The notes below the pieces were generated by a model. The model had not been told where the DNA came from. It saw nothing but the letters and a program-made list of their open reading frames with translations, and ran no database searches. A stretch of 38,543 bases of DNA, from positions 1-38,543 of the forward strand of contig JAFGXQ010000195.1 in the NCBI GenBank assembly GCA_016936575.1. Direction: 5' to 3'. A program made the position numbers and the translations under genes. Positions 27,717-37,328 of the stretch are shown here, piece by piece (within the stretch, counting starts at the first letter, position 1; each line of letters opens with the position of its first letter). This stretch comes from Deltaproteobacteria bacterium (lineage in GTDB: Bacteria; Myxococcota_A; Polyangia; JAAYKL01).

Positions 27717-28877
27717 CTACCTGAGTTTTAACGATGATAGTGCAACCAATGCCAGCATGATTGAGATAATCCAGAAACGTACAATCACTTTGGGCTCGGG
27801 CCACCCCTTCAGCTCAAAATGATGATGAATGGGCGCCATGCGGAACACACGCTTGCCGATCAATTTGAAACTCAACACCTGAGTGATCACCGATACCGCT
27901 TCCAGTACAAAAATGCCGCCGAGAATCACCGACAGAAACTCATTTTTCGTTAACACCGCGACCATTCCAATTGCGCCGCCAAGGGACAACGACCCAACAT
28001 CGCCCATGAATACCTGCGCGGGGAAAGTATTGTACCACAAAAAACCGATCCCGGCGCCGAAGATGGTTCCACAGAAAATTGTGAGTTCACTCGACATTGG
28101 AATAGAAGGTATTTTTAAATATTCAGGAATGTTGATACCAAACAGCACCAGACCGGATAGATAGGCAAATATCATGAACGTACTGGCATTCACCATAACC
28201 GGTCCGATGGCGAGCCCGTCCAGTCCGTCGGTCAGATTGATGGCGTTTGACATGGCCACCACAATAAATGTCGCGAATATCACATACAGCCACGGCGGTA
28301 ACAACATCGATGCGTACCAGGGGGCATCCGCCAGCAGTTCCGGATTATTCTCAAAAGCGGCGAACGGCAACGCCAGTCGATATCGCATATCAAGCCATTC
28401 CTGGGGCAACCCGGAATCCATATACACGTATAAAAAAACCACCGCCGCCAACAACGTTTGAAACAGCAGCTTAAATTTGCCCGGCATTCCTTTTGAGTCG
28501 GAATAACGTATCTTTAAATAATCGTCGATAAACCCAATAAGACCATATCCGACAGTCACCGCAAGAACCAGCCACACAAACTGATTATTCAAATCCGACC
28601 ACAGAACAGTAGAAATAACGGTGGCAAACAGTATCAGCGAACCACCCATGGTGGGCGTTCCCTCTTTTGAAAAATGCGCCTCCGGACCATCCTGTCGCAC
28701 AGACTGCCCGACATTGCGCTGCCGCATTCGAGCAATGAACCACGGGTAGAGGAAGAAGCACATAAACATGGACGTCAGCATTCCCATAATCGTTCGGAAT
28801 GAAATGTACCGAAGAACGTTCAACCAACCCAAAGAATCCGTCTGCTGATGCAAGTCAAACAACAGTTCATATAACAT
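27717..28877 (-). CDS. mraY: Phospho-MurNAc-pentapeptide translocase MraY
   Basis: The 386-residue integral membrane enzyme attaches phospho-MurNAc-pentapeptide to undecaprenyl phosphate to give lipid I. The conserved aspartate motif FIDDYLKI, the NLTDGLDGLAIG motif and the C-terminal PIHHHFELKGWPEPKV block are all present. Ten or so membrane helices and length fit the family. It lies 6 bp after murF. Confidence 0.98.
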   Translation of the reverse strand: MLYELLFDLHQQTDSLGWLNVLRYISFRTIMGMLTSMFMCFFLYPWFIARMRQRNVGQSVRQDGPEAHFSKEGTPTMGGSLILFATVISTVLWSDLNNQFVWLVLAVTVGYGLIGFIDDYLKIRYSDSKGMPGKFKLLFQTLLAAVVFLYVYMDSGLPQEWLDMRYRLALPFAAFENNPELLADAPWYASMLLPPWLYVIFATFIVVAMSNAINLTDGLDGLAIGPVMVNASTFMIFAYLSGLVLFGINIPEYLKIPSIPMSSELTIFCGTIFGAGIGFLWYNTFPAQVFMGDVGSLSLGGAIGMVAVLTKNEFLSVILGGIFVLEAVSVITQVLSFKLIGKRVFRMAPIHHHFELKGWPEPKVIVRFWIISIMLALVALSSLKLR

Positions 28878-28883
28878 GAGTGT

Positions 28884-30248
28884 TTATCCTTTTAGTATCG
28901 CGTTAACCACCGTTTCCAGTTTCATCCCCCTGGATCCCTTTATAAGCAACGCGTCACCAGATTCCGAAATTTCGGCGATTTTTTTTGCAATTTCTTCATA
29001 ATTCAAACCAACGAACACTTTTTTCGAGTCCATGCCGCTGCTAATGGCCGATTCCGAAACGGTGCGGGAAAACGCGCCGTACACCCAAAGCGCTTTCAAA
29101 TGCAACGAAGCTGCTTTTTCTCCCAGCAGCCGATGTGCGTTCTCAGCGCTTTCCCCCAATTCCAGCATATCCCCTAGAACTGCCAAACGGTGATTCTCGG
29201 AAACCATTTCTCGAAGCACCTCGAATGACGCGGACATCGAAGAAGGATTGGCATTATATGTATCATCTATCACGCTGACACCGCCCATATCAATGACATG
29301 AAAACGGCCCGGGCGGGAAGAAACGGTCATCAGCCCTTCACGAATATGTGACACATCCGCCCCCATTGCCAGTGAAGCTGCGGCAGCCGCAACCGCATCT
29401 GTCGCATTGTGTTCTCCTGGAAGCGAAAACGGAATCTCCACAATCTCACCCCGAATTTTCAATGTCAGATGTTGATTCAGTCGATTTGCTTTTCGCTGCA
29501 ACAGCATCACATCAGCGTCACCAGATACCGAAAATGTAATTTTATTATTTGCCGCGACAGGTAGTTCCTTTATATACGGGTCATCAATATTTATTATCGC
29601 GCAGGCATTCGAACGTAGCGCGGCAAACAGCTCGCCTTTGGCACGGGCGACCCCCGACAAATCCTTGAGCTTTTCCAGGTGTGCGCTTCCCACATTTGTA
29701 ATCAGAGCAACATCCGGTTTCACGATTCGGGCGAGGGGGCCAATCTCATTAAAATCAGAACACCCCAACTCAAAGACCGCCCGGTCGTACCCGCTATGAA
29801 GCTTCATCACAGTCAGCGGCACACCGATATGATTATTGAAATTCTTTTCGGGTTCATGAACACGATAAGCGACTTTTAAAATCGCACTCAACAGCGAGCG
29901 AGTTGTTGTTTTCCCAACCGAACCGGTTACGGCGGCTACCGGCCCTTGAAATTGTTCCCGGTGGTGTGTTGCCAGCGCAGTGAGCGCTTTCAGTGTATCG
30001 GACACCACAATTTGCGGCACCGGTATTCCTTCAACTTGTGTGGAAACCAATACCGCCGTCGCGCCCTTTGCTGCGGCAGACACGGCAAACTCATTTCCAT
30101 CGAAATTCTCACCTCGCAATGCAACGAACAGCTTATTATCTTGCGGTTCTCTCGAGTCTGAACTTACTCCATGGATACTAACAGAACCATCGCCAATTAC
30201 ACAACCGCCTGCAATATCTGAAATTTCATTCGCAGAATAGTTAATCAT
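28884..30248 (-). CDS. murF: UDP-MurNAc-tripeptide D-Ala-D-Ala ligase MurF
   Basis: The 454-residue ATP-dependent ligase adds D-Ala-D-Ala to the UDP-MurNAc-tripeptide. It has the Mur ligase P-loop TGSVGKTT (about 108-115), the central ELGCSDFNEIGPL and a C-terminal domain with DDTYNANPSSM. The ATG at 30248 overlaps the murE stop by 8 bp (ATGATTAA). The frame runs further upstream, but only inside murE. Confidence 0.97.
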   Translation of the reverse strand: MINYSANEISDIAGGCVIGDGSVSIHGVSSDSREPQDNKLFVALRGENFDGNEFAVSAAAKGATAVLVSTQVEGIPVPQIVVSDTLKALTALATHHREQFQGPVAAVTGSVGKTTTRSLLSAILKVAYRVHEPEKNFNNHIGVPLTVMKLHSGYDRAVFELGCSDFNEIGPLARIVKPDVALITNVGSAHLEKLKDLSGVARAKGELFAALRSNACAIINIDDPYIKELPVAANNKITFSVSGDADVMLLQRKANRLNQHLTLKIRGEIVEIPFSLPGEHNATDAVAAAAASLAMGADVSHIREGLMTVSSRPGRFHVIDMGGVSVIDDTYNANPSSMSASFEVLREMVSENHRLAVLGDMLELGESAENAHRLLGEKAASLHLKALWVYGAFSRTVSESAISSGMDSKKVFVGLNYEEIAKKIAEISESGDALLIKGSRGMKLETVVNAILKG

Positions 30249-31770
30249 CTTTGCCTTCAGTTTCCTTGAGCTGCAACGCGTATCGTGCTTCCTCCCGATC
30301 ATCGAAATGAAACTTTTCCGTTCCGATTATCACGTAATCTTCGTGTCCTTTTCCGGCAATCAGCACAGTATCGTCGGGTTGCGCCGCTGCTATCACCTGC
30401 CGGATTGCTTCCCGACGATCACTGATGGCGAGATACCCTGATTCTGCGGCTGCCAAATCAGTTACAGATAATGAAATCGCCTTATATGGAGTTACCCCTG
30501 GGAGAACTGCCTCAATAATCGCATTCGGATCTTCCGTCCTGGGATTATCACTGGTCACCACGGCAATATCTGCCGCTTTCGCCACTGCCTCACCCATCAA
30601 CGGCCGCTTGGCGCAATCTCGGTCTCCTCCGCATCCGAAAATACAAATCAGCCGTCCCCGGGTCAGCGGTTTCACCGCCTTCAACACATTTACCAATGCA
30701 TCTGGTGTATGCGCGTAATCCACAAAAACGGAGAATCGGCTCTCATTCTCCACGCGCTCCAACCGGCCGGGGACGGCCGATAATTGACTTATCGCTTGTG
30801 CAATCTCTGCAGCGGGAATACCCAGCTGCAAACAGATACCGAAAGAAACCAGCAAATTGCTCAAATTGTGTTCGCCGCACAGACTGCTATGAAGAGATAT
30901 CGTACCATCCGGTGTCATTACCTCTGCCTGAATGCCTTCAATTGAGTACTGTACCGCCGATACGGGCTTCAGCTTCGCGTCGCTCTTTGCTGAACACGAA
31001 ACCGTCAATACCTCATGCGCTGCTCGTTTCTGTATTTCGTTACTGAACGGGTCATCCGTATTCAATACAATTTTCGCATCAGGGCGTTCACTCAGCATCT
31101 CAGTAAACAGCTTCATCTTCGCGGCACCATACTCCGCCATGTTCTGATGAAAATCCAAATGATCCTGTGTCAGATTGGTAAATGCAACGACATCAAACAG
31201 ACAACCATTCAAACGCCCCAACGCCAATCCATGGGAAGAAACCTCCATTGCTAATGTGTCTGCGCCAGCGTCCACCATCTTACGCATGACCGACTGGACT
31301 ACCGTGGATTCCGGAGTGGTATGAGCCGCCGGCCAAATATGATCTTCAAAACGATATTCAATCGTTCCCATCACTCCGCATCGTCTTTTTGAATATCGCA
31401 GTACCGTCTCAATAATATGAGTAATTGTCGTCTTTCCGTTCGTTCCGGTAACACCCACCAGCGCGAGTGCAAAGGAAGGTTCTCCGTAACAAGCCGATGC
31501 TACCTTTCCCATCTGATCTCTCACGTTGGATACCACCAATACAGGAACCGGTACATCAATGTCATCCTCCGCCATCACAGCGACAGCTCCGCTCGAAATT
31601 GCCTTCTCTATAAACTTCGTACCGTCCATCCGTTCCCCTTTCACCGCAGCAAATATATAGCCCGGTTTCACCTCCCGTGAATCGTGTGAGATGCCGCAAA
31701 TTTCTATATCCCCGTCACCGATAAGACGAACATCTGACATTTTTTCTGTAATTTGCTTCAGCGTGATCAT
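30241..31770 (-). CDS. murE: UDP-MurNAc-L-Ala-D-Glu ligase MurE (meso-DAP type)
   Basis: The 509-residue ligase adds the third stem residue. The P-loop GVTGTNGKTT lies at 106-115, the domain 2 block TNLTQDHLDFH at 198-208, and DYAHTPDAL at 351-359. The substrate motif DNPRTEDP begins at residue 408. The DNPR sequence is the mark of meso-diaminopimelate-adding enzymes, as against lysine-adding ones. The ATG overlaps the ftsI stop (ATGA) and has gagg upstream. Confidence 0.97.
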   Translation of the reverse strand: MITLKQITEKMSDVRLIGDGDIEICGISHDSREVKPGYIFAAVKGERMDGTKFIEKAISSGAVAVMAEDDIDVPVPVLVVSNVRDQMGKVASACYGEPSFALALVGVTGTNGKTTITHIIETVLRYSKRRCGVMGTIEYRFEDHIWPAAHTTPESTVVQSVMRKMVDAGADTLAMEVSSHGLALGRLNGCLFDVVAFTNLTQDHLDFHQNMAEYGAAKMKLFTEMLSERPDAKIVLNTDDPFSNEIQKRAAHEVLTVSCSAKSDAKLKPVSAVQYSIEGIQAEVMTPDGTISLHSSLCGEHNLSNLLVSFGICLQLGIPAAEIAQAISQLSAVPGRLERVENESRFSVFVDYAHTPDALVNVLKAVKPLTRGRLICIFGCGGDRDCAKRPLMGEAVAKAADIAVVTSDNPRTEDPNAIIEAVLPGVTPYKAISLSVTDLAAAESGYLAISDRREAIRQVIAAAQPDDTVLIAGKGHEDYVIIGTEKFHFDDREEARYALQLKETEGKDD

Positions 31771-33809
31771 TTTTCTTCCTCATATTCGCCGTTCGGACTG
31801 AAGTTCACCTGTACATATTCCCCTTTATTGATTGGTTCTCCCGGCGCGGGAATCTGTTCCGCAGCGATTCCGGTACCGTAAAACAACGGTCTCAGTTCGA
31901 ACTCATTCAACTCCGAAATCGCTTTTCCTATAGGCATGCCCAATAGTTTTGGTGTACGAACCTGACCTTTTTGCAAAGGTATTTCCATTGGCGTAATCAT
32001 GTTTGCGGACTCATTCACATCTGTGTTTTGCAACAGCGCTTCCTTAGGAGGAGGCGGCTCTTTTTCAGTTGCGTGTTCTTCCTTTTTCTGGCCGCGACGA
32101 ACAGTGAAATTCGGGGTTACCCCCATATCGCGCAGCGCCTTGTCGGCAATACGACGAAGCGCAGGCGCAGCGACGGTACCGCCATAGTAACTGACCATCG
32201 GTTCATCTATGACCACGGAGATGACCAGTTTCGGGTTGTCGGCCGGCACAAAACCGAAAAATGATGCCACAAATTTTTCTTTATCTTTGTAGCCATGTGC
32301 CCCAGTCGATTTTTGGGCGGTACCTGTTTTCCCGGCCACCAGATACCCATCCAATGCCGCCTCGGTTCCTGTCCCCCCCTCTTCGGTGACTGCAGTCATC
32401 ATATCGGCAATCAGCCTGGCCGTACGGCGACTCACCACACGTCTGCGAACAGTCGGTGTGTTCTCCAAAATGACCTCCCCCTCCGCATCTGTCACTCGTT
32501 TTATCAGGTTCGGCTTCATCAGCATGCCGCCATTGGCAATCGCGGAAAGCGCCGTTGCCATCTGAATGCCGGTCACGCCGATACCCTGTCCGAACGCAAC
32601 TGTTGCCGTCAAAAACTCGCTCCACTCGCTGTAGTGCTGCAACAATCCTCGCATTTCGAACGGAACCTGCAGGTTAGTACTTTCGCCGAATCCAAACCGC
32701 CGCAAATATCGATACAGTCTTTTTCCGCCCATGCGCCCAGCAATTTTCGCAAAGCAGATATTGCTCGATCGCTTCAGACATTGGGTCGGATTCAACCAAC
32801 CGTCGCGATGGTCATCATGCAGCACCACATCATAGAATTCCATCCGTCCCTGTTCGCAAAAAATCTTCTCGTCCGGACGAAGCACCCCGCTGTTTAACGC
32901 CGCCGCCAGCGTAAAAACCTTCATTGTTGAACCAGGCTCAAACACATCGAGAACGGCTCTATTTCGGCGTTTGTCCGGGTTCGAGGATGAAATGTCATTC
33001 AAGTTATACGACGGCCAATTGGCCATCGCCAGAACATCACCGGTATGCGGGTCCATCACCACAATCTGTCCGGCTTTCGCCTGAAACAGCCGCACGGTAT
33101 TGGCCAGCTCTTCTTCCACCTCAAACTGCAGATTGCGGTCAATGGTGAGAACAATATTATTTCCCACCACTTTATTGGCGCCGAACACTCCTTTTGAAAA
33201 AACGATATTTCCATGGGCATCCGCCAGCCCACTGGCCGCGTCCTGGTTTCCCTGAAGATGTTCGTCAAATAGTCTTTCTATTCCCTCCAACCCCTTTGAA
33301 TCCATTCCAGCGAAACCGACCACATGGGCAGCCAACCCTCTGCTGGGGTAGAACCGTTTACTCTCCTTTAAAATGTGTACCCCGGCGATTTTCAACGCTT
33401 TCACCTTATTTGAAATTTCCGGAGCCACCCGTCTCTTCAACCAGACAAAGTGCCTCCTCGATCCCAAACGCGTAGCGAGTCGTTCTTGTTCCACACTCAA
33501 CACCGGTGCGAGTTGCTTCGCCGCGGACAGCGGCTCTGTCACTTCGCGCGGATCGGCATAAATCGAATCGACCTCCACTTCCACCGCCAACTCTTCGCCA
33601 TATCTGTCGGTAATTAACCCGCGTCTGGCCGACACTGAAATTCGTCTGGTGTATTGTTCCTTTGAAATATTGGTCAATTCATCTCGCCGGACAACCCCCA
33701 AAGACCACGCGCCCCAACCGACCGCACCCACACCGGCCATCAACAACGTTACAATGAGACTGATTCGAAAACGAATCCAGAACTGTCTATCCGTAGGCAG
33801 GAACGACAC
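31767..33809 (-). CDS. ftsI: Septal transpeptidase FtsI (PBP3) with PASTA domain
   Basis: The 680-residue class B penicillin-binding protein cross-links septal peptidoglycan. After a short cytoplasmic tail and one membrane helix (about 13-36) comes the dimerisation domain. The transpeptidase domain carries STMK (294-297), SSN (348-350) and KTG (494-496). A PASTA domain covers about 605-672, as in SpoVD and in several delta-type FtsI proteins. The start is a GTG with ggag ten bases upstream, 2 bp after ftsL ends. Confidence 0.96.
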   Translation of the reverse strand: MSFLPTDRQFWIRFRISLIVTLLMAGVGAVGWGAWSLGVVRRDELTNISKEQYTRRISVSARRGLITDRYGEELAVEVEVDSIYADPREVTEPLSAAKQLAPVLSVEQERLATRLGSRRHFVWLKRRVAPEISNKVKALKIAGVHILKESKRFYPSRGLAAHVVGFAGMDSKGLEGIERLFDEHLQGNQDAASGLADAHGNIVFSKGVFGANKVVGNNIVLTIDRNLQFEVEEELANTVRLFQAKAGQIVVMDPHTGDVLAMANWPSYNLNDISSSNPDKRRNRAVLDVFEPGSTMKVFTLAAALNSGVLRPDEKIFCEQGRMEFYDVVLHDDHRDGWLNPTQCLKRSSNICFAKIAGRMGGKRLYRYLRRFGFGESTNLQVPFEMRGLLQHYSEWSEFLTATVAFGQGIGVTGIQMATALSAIANGGMLMKPNLIKRVTDAEGEVILENTPTVRRRVVSRRTARLIADMMTAVTEEGGTGTEAALDGYLVAGKTGTAQKSTGAHGYKDKEKFVASFFGFVPADNPKLVISVVIDEPMVSYYGGTVAAPALRRIADKALRDMGVTPNFTVRRGQKKEEHATEKEPPPPKEALLQNTDVNESANMITPMEIPLQKGQVRTPKLLGMPIGKAISELNEFELRPLFYGTGIAAEQIPAPGEPINKGEYVQVNFSPNGEYEEEK

Positions 33810-33811
33810 GG

Positions 33812-34285
33812 CTACAGGGCTCCACCCGAAACAGACACCACTTTCTTTTTCTTATTGATGTGGACAAATTCCTCGGACTTCGGAGTCTCCATTCCAAGTT
33901 TTTCACGCGCTTCATCTTCGATGCGGCCCGGCTCCTTCATGGAGGCCAACTCCAAACGCAGTTCCCGACGTTTCAACATCAGCCGCGTTTGAATCTTTCT
34001 CTGCTCACTGGCTTCATAACCGAGCCGTACCCCTTCAAACCGAACATGCAGGTGATAGATGATCCCTCCCGCTGCGACAAGCATACTTAAAATAACAAAC
34101 AATATGTAAGGCAACCCGACCCCCTTGTAGGAAGGAGTCGAAAATGAAGTTACGTTCTCGCCGCTTTGAGGCGCCTTTCTTTTTTGAACCGAACTACGCA
34201 ACACGGGGGGCATCTTGACTTTAATTTTCGGACGATTGAACGCCGGTCGGCCGGAGGGCACTGCTTTCTGTATTCGCCGGTTCAT
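33812..34285 (-). CDS. ftsL: Cell division protein FtsL-like
   Basis: The 157-residue protein has a basic N-terminal tail of about 55 residues and one membrane helix (about 57-77). A coiled coil rich in Glu, Arg and Leu follows, ending in REKLGMETPKSEEFVHI, the usual FtsL tail. FtsL sequences are poorly conserved, so the call rests on topology and on the position between rsmH and ftsI. It overlaps rsmH by 4 bp. Confidence 0.88.
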   Translation of the reverse strand: MNRRIQKAVPSGRPAFNRPKIKVKMPPVLRSSVQKRKAPQSGENVTSFSTPSYKGVGLPYILFVILSMLVAAGGIIYHLHVRFEGVRLGYEASEQRKIQTRLMLKRRELRLELASMKEPGRIEDEAREKLGMETPKSEEFVHINKKKKVVSVSGGAL

Positions 34286-35220
34286 CGAACTCTCCGAATG
34301 GCACGAACCTTCGCACTACGCGCACGTCGATTGGATTCAATCTCATGTTTGCTGACACGAACACTTCGCCGAGAGGCAAATTCTGCATAGGGCTTCGGGC
34401 AGGTACAGACCGGCATTCCGGGCGGACACTGACATGGGTTCACCAATTCATTGAAACGCTCTTTCACCATTCGATCTTCCAACGAATGAAAGGTAATAAT
34501 CGCCACGCACCCACCGATAGCCAGCGGTTCGGGCAACATTTTCAGAACGGATTCCAATTCGTTCATTTCATCGTTTACGGCAATGCGAATCGCCTGAAAC
34601 GTCTTGGTCGCCGGGTCACTTTTTCCAGGACGCTTCTGTCCCACCACCCGTTTCACCGCTACCGCCAAATCGCCGGTTGTTTCGAGCGTTCCCGCCAACT
34701 CCATCTGTTTAATGGACCGCGCCACTTTACGCGCCATGCGCTCTTCGCCGAATTTGAAAATAATGTCGGCCAGTTCATCTTCGCTGATTCTCGCCAACAA
34801 TTCCTTGGCACTCTCGCCTGCAGAGGCATCCATCCGCATATCCAGAGGACCTGCGTTCATGAAGGAAAATCCGCGACTTGCTTCATCCAGTTGGTGGGAC
34901 GAAACCCCCAAGTCGAGCAACAATCCGTCAAGTTTCGGTACGTGCGCCTGCCGCAGTAGTTCATCCAGCTGCGAAAACCGACCATGAAAAATTTGTGCAC
35001 GCCCACCAAACCGGGCAAGCCGTTTTCTGGCTGCCGCGATGGCATTCAAATCCTGATCAATACCGATAAGCTGTCCATCCGGAGAACTTTTCTCCAAAAT
35101 CTGCTCCGCATGACCTCCGCCTCCCAGGGTTCCATCGCAATAGATTCCGCCGCTCTTCGGCGCCATCAAAGATATTACCTCGTTGAGCAGCACCGACTGA
35201 TGTTCAAACGTTGTTTCCAT
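34282..35220 (-). CDS. rsmH: 16S rRNA (cytosine-1402-N4)-methyltransferase RsmH
   Basis: The 312-residue enzyme (also MraW) methylates the ribosomal P-site region. It starts with HQSVLLNEVISLM and the SAM-binding GTLGGGGHAEQIL. Later blocks are LLLDLGVSSHQLDEASRGFS, the catalytic-domain NDEMNEL and the C-terminal HSLEDRMVKERF. Length is normal. It follows mraZ by 8 bp. Confidence 0.97.
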   Translation of the reverse strand: METTFEHQSVLLNEVISLMAPKSGGIYCDGTLGGGGHAEQILEKSSPDGQLIGIDQDLNAIAAARKRLARFGGRAQIFHGRFSQLDELLRQAHVPKLDGLLLDLGVSSHQLDEASRGFSFMNAGPLDMRMDASAGESAKELLARISEDELADIIFKFGEERMARKVARSIKQMELAGTLETTGDLAVAVKRVVGQKRPGKSDPATKTFQAIRIAVNDEMNELESVLKMLPEPLAIGGCVAIITFHSLEDRMVKERFNELVNPCQCPPGMPVCTCPKPYAEFASRRSVRVSKHEIESNRRARSAKVRAIRRVR

Positions 35221-35228
35221 GGGCTCCC

Positions 35229-35681
35229 TTACAGGTCAAATGTGGCCAAACCCTTCCGAATGTCGTGAATATTCGAAAGCGCCTCGGCTTGCGCCGCATC
35301 CCATAGCTCTGGTTTCCATAATTCAATAATTTTATTCATTCCAACCCAGGTGGCATCGGATCCCACCCCCCCGTACTCCCGATGCGTGCCGGGAATCAGA
35401 ATCCGGCCGTGACTGTCCACCGGACATTCCACCGCATTGGCCACATAAAATCTTTTAAGCAGAATCACATTCTCGTCGAATGTGGGTTTCTCCGCCAATT
35501 TCTGCTCGAACTCACTCCACCTGGAAAAGGGATACACATCGATATGGGGAAAAGCGGCGTCCAACGCATAGGTCAACACCACCCGATCATTGCCGTCCGC
35601 AGCAACGGTTTCACGGAATTTGGCCGGAAGACTGGTACGTCCCTTGCCATCCACCGTGTGATTATATCGACCCTTGAACAT
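35229..35681 (-). CDS. mraZ: Transcriptional regulator MraZ
   Basis: The 150-residue protein has two tandem AbrB/MraZ folds, each with the DxxGR signature: VDGKGRTSLPAKFR near the start and VDSHGRILIPGTHREY in the middle. MraZ forms a ring and binds TGGGN direct repeats in its own promoter to repress the division cluster. Two such boxes lie just before its start codon and overlap the likely ribosome binding site. It is the first gene of the cluster. Confidence 0.96.
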   Translation of the reverse strand: MFKGRYNHTVDGKGRTSLPAKFRETVAADGNDRVVLTYALDAAFPHIDVYPFSRWSEFEQKLAEKPTFDENVILLKRFYVANAVECPVDSHGRILIPGTHREYGGVGSDATWVGMNKIIELWKPELWDAAQAEALSNIHDIRKGLATFDL

Positions 35682-35685
35682 GTTT

Positions 35686-35700
35686 TCCCACTTTTTCCCA
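35686..35700 (-). promoter_or_regulatory. MraZ box pair upstream of mraZ
   Basis: Read on the minus strand this is TGGGA-AAAAG-TGGGA, two TGGGA units with a 5-bp spacer, 4 bp before the mraZ ATG. Published MraZ operators are TGGGN repeats spaced by 5 bp. The proximal unit also supplies the only purine-rich ribosome binding sequence. Autoregulation is expected. Confidence 0.75.
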
Positions 35701-35740
35701 CAAATTTGGTTCTTAATACGTAGCCATAACCCCGTTTAAT

Positions 35741-35746
35741 TGTCAA
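35741..35746 (-). promoter_or_regulatory. Candidate -35 element for the division cluster
   Basis: A perfect TTGACA on the minus strand lies 60 bp before the mraZ start. The -10 region at the right spacing (around 35717-35723) is a poor match, so the promoter assignment is tentative. The MraZ boxes would fall downstream of it. Confidence 0.4.
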
Positions 35747-35843
35747 TTTTTTTAAATATTGGCTACTTATGTATAAGTGCAACCGTTTCCCCACTTTTTT
35801 TGAATTTGCAGAATTATAAAATAAAATTAAACAGTTAACGAAA

Positions 35844-35858
35844 TGGGATAAAGTGGGA
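35844..35858 (+). promoter_or_regulatory. Second MraZ box pair, facing the methyltransferase gene
   Basis: On the plus strand this is TGGGA-TAAAG-TGGGA, the same spacing as the pair before mraZ but in the opposite orientation, 80 bp upstream of the RNA methyltransferase start. A single extra GTGGGG (minus strand) lies at 35789-35794. It suggests MraZ control of the divergent gene. Confidence 0.55.
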
Positions 35859-35938
35859 TATTTTTTTCATAACACTCGATAATTCGTGTGATAGAACCCT
35901 AAATGAACCCTTGCTGACCCCCGGACGCTGAGCACCGC

Positions 35939-37315
35939 ATGAAAAAGAAATCAAAACAGACTACAGACAACCCTTTTCTGGTCAAGAACGGTGCCGTTCT
36001 GGATATGACAATTGAAGATGTCGCCCCGAATGGGCATGGTGTCGCCCGGCTGAACGACATATCCGTTTTCGTTTCGGATACAGCGACAGGAGATCAGGTG
36101 ACGGTTCGCATCGATCATCGGAGCAAACATACCGACCATGCCTGGGGACGCGTTTTCGAAGTGATTCAGCGCGGTACCGCCTGGAAAAAACATTTCTGCC
36201 AGGAAGCCATTCAACAACACGGTCGCTGTGGCGGATGTCCACTGGGCCACGTATCGCGAGATGTGTACCGCGAAATCAAGCTTCGGTACGTTGCGGACGC
36301 TCTGAATGCAGCCCGGCTCGCACAGCCCGCGCTTTCACTGCATATCGAGTCGCCGAAGCATTATCGGAACAAATCAAATTTTGTTGTTCACTATTCCCCT
36401 AAAAATGGCATCCAACTTGGGTCGTTTGCGCCCCGCACCCATCACTTCGCATCCATGGACAGATGCCAAATCAACACGAAAATCATTTCCACCGCGCAGC
36501 GCATCGTTACTGAAGTGTTGAACGAGGCGGGCACAACGATTTACCCGAAGCCGGATGGTGTTCGATATGTTACGATAAAATCATTTGAGAGCGGCGCCGT
36601 GTTGGTTGATATTGTGGTGCATAGCGACAGTGCCGACCAATTTGTCGACCTTGCGAACGGATTGCTTGCACAAAAATTTATTCAAGGTGTCAGCATCACC
36701 TGCAACCCAATTGACGGAAATCAGATTCGCACTCAGGCCCCGGCATATCACTGCGGCAAAAACACCCTTACAGAGACCATTGGCGATGTTTCCCTGCGCA
36801 TGCGTGCGTCCACCTTTTTTCAGTTGAATAACGATGTGGCACGAACCATGTACCACCAGGCCGCAATGTGGTGCGCTGACGCGAAAAGCATCTGGGATCT
36901 CTACTGCGGTATCGGTGGTTTGGGCCTTACCGCATCGAAACATGCGAATGCGCGCCTGTTCGGATGTGACGAGGTGACTTCCTCCATCGACCTGGCCCGT
37001 CGGAATGCGGAAGACAATCAGGTGAATGGGACGTTCGCTGTCACAGATCTGTCCACTGCGTTTCCCACTCAATGGCCTACTGCAGACGTGGTTCTGGTAA
37101 ATCCGCCGCGTAAAGGAATCGATACGCACACCTTGGAGCGGTTGTGCCAGTTACAACCCAAACAAATCATCTACGTGAGCTGCAATCCCACCACATTCGC
37201 AAGCGACGGTCGCCTTCTCTGTGATGCCGGATACACCCTGCATAACACGCAAGCCTACGATATGCTCCCCTATACCTCGCACGTGGAACTGCTGGGACGA
37301 TTTATGAAACACTGA
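35939..37315 (+). CDS. RlmD/RumA-type RNA uracil-C5 methyltransferase
   Basis: The 458-residue enzyme has a TRAM domain (about 15-78, IEDVAPNGHGVARL). An iron-sulphur cluster site follows: Cys87, Cys97 and Cys100 in the CGGC block, with Cys176 as a likely fourth ligand. The SAM domain has WDLYCGIGGLGL (319-330) and VLVNPPRKGID (385-395), and the catalytic Cys is in YVSCNPTT (Cys415). Members methylate uracil in 23S rRNA (1939 or 747) or in tRNA; which one is not clear from sequence. The start ATG has only a weak ribosome binding site. It is divergent from mraZ and has MraZ-like boxes upstream. Confidence 0.93.
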   Translation: MKKKSKQTTDNPFLVKNGAVLDMTIEDVAPNGHGVARLNDISVFVSDTATGDQVTVRIDHRSKHTDHAWGRVFEVIQRGTAWKKHFCQEAIQQHGRCGGCPLGHVSRDVYREIKLRYVADALNAARLAQPALSLHIESPKHYRNKSNFVVHYSPKNGIQLGSFAPRTHHFASMDRCQINTKIISTAQRIVTEVLNEAGTTIYPKPDGVRYVTIKSFESGAVLVDIVVHSDSADQFVDLANGLLAQKFIQGVSITCNPIDGNQIRTQAPAYHCGKNTLTETIGDVSLRMRASTFFQLNNDVARTMYHQAAMWCADAKSIWDLYCGIGGLGLTASKHANARLFGCDEVTSSIDLARRNAEDNQVNGTFAVTDLSTAFPTQWPTADVVLVNPPRKGIDTHTLERLCQLQPKQIIYVSCNPTTFASDGRLLCDAGYTLHNTQAYDMLPYTSHVELLGRFMKH

Positions 37316-37328
37316 ATTGTAGATGGTG

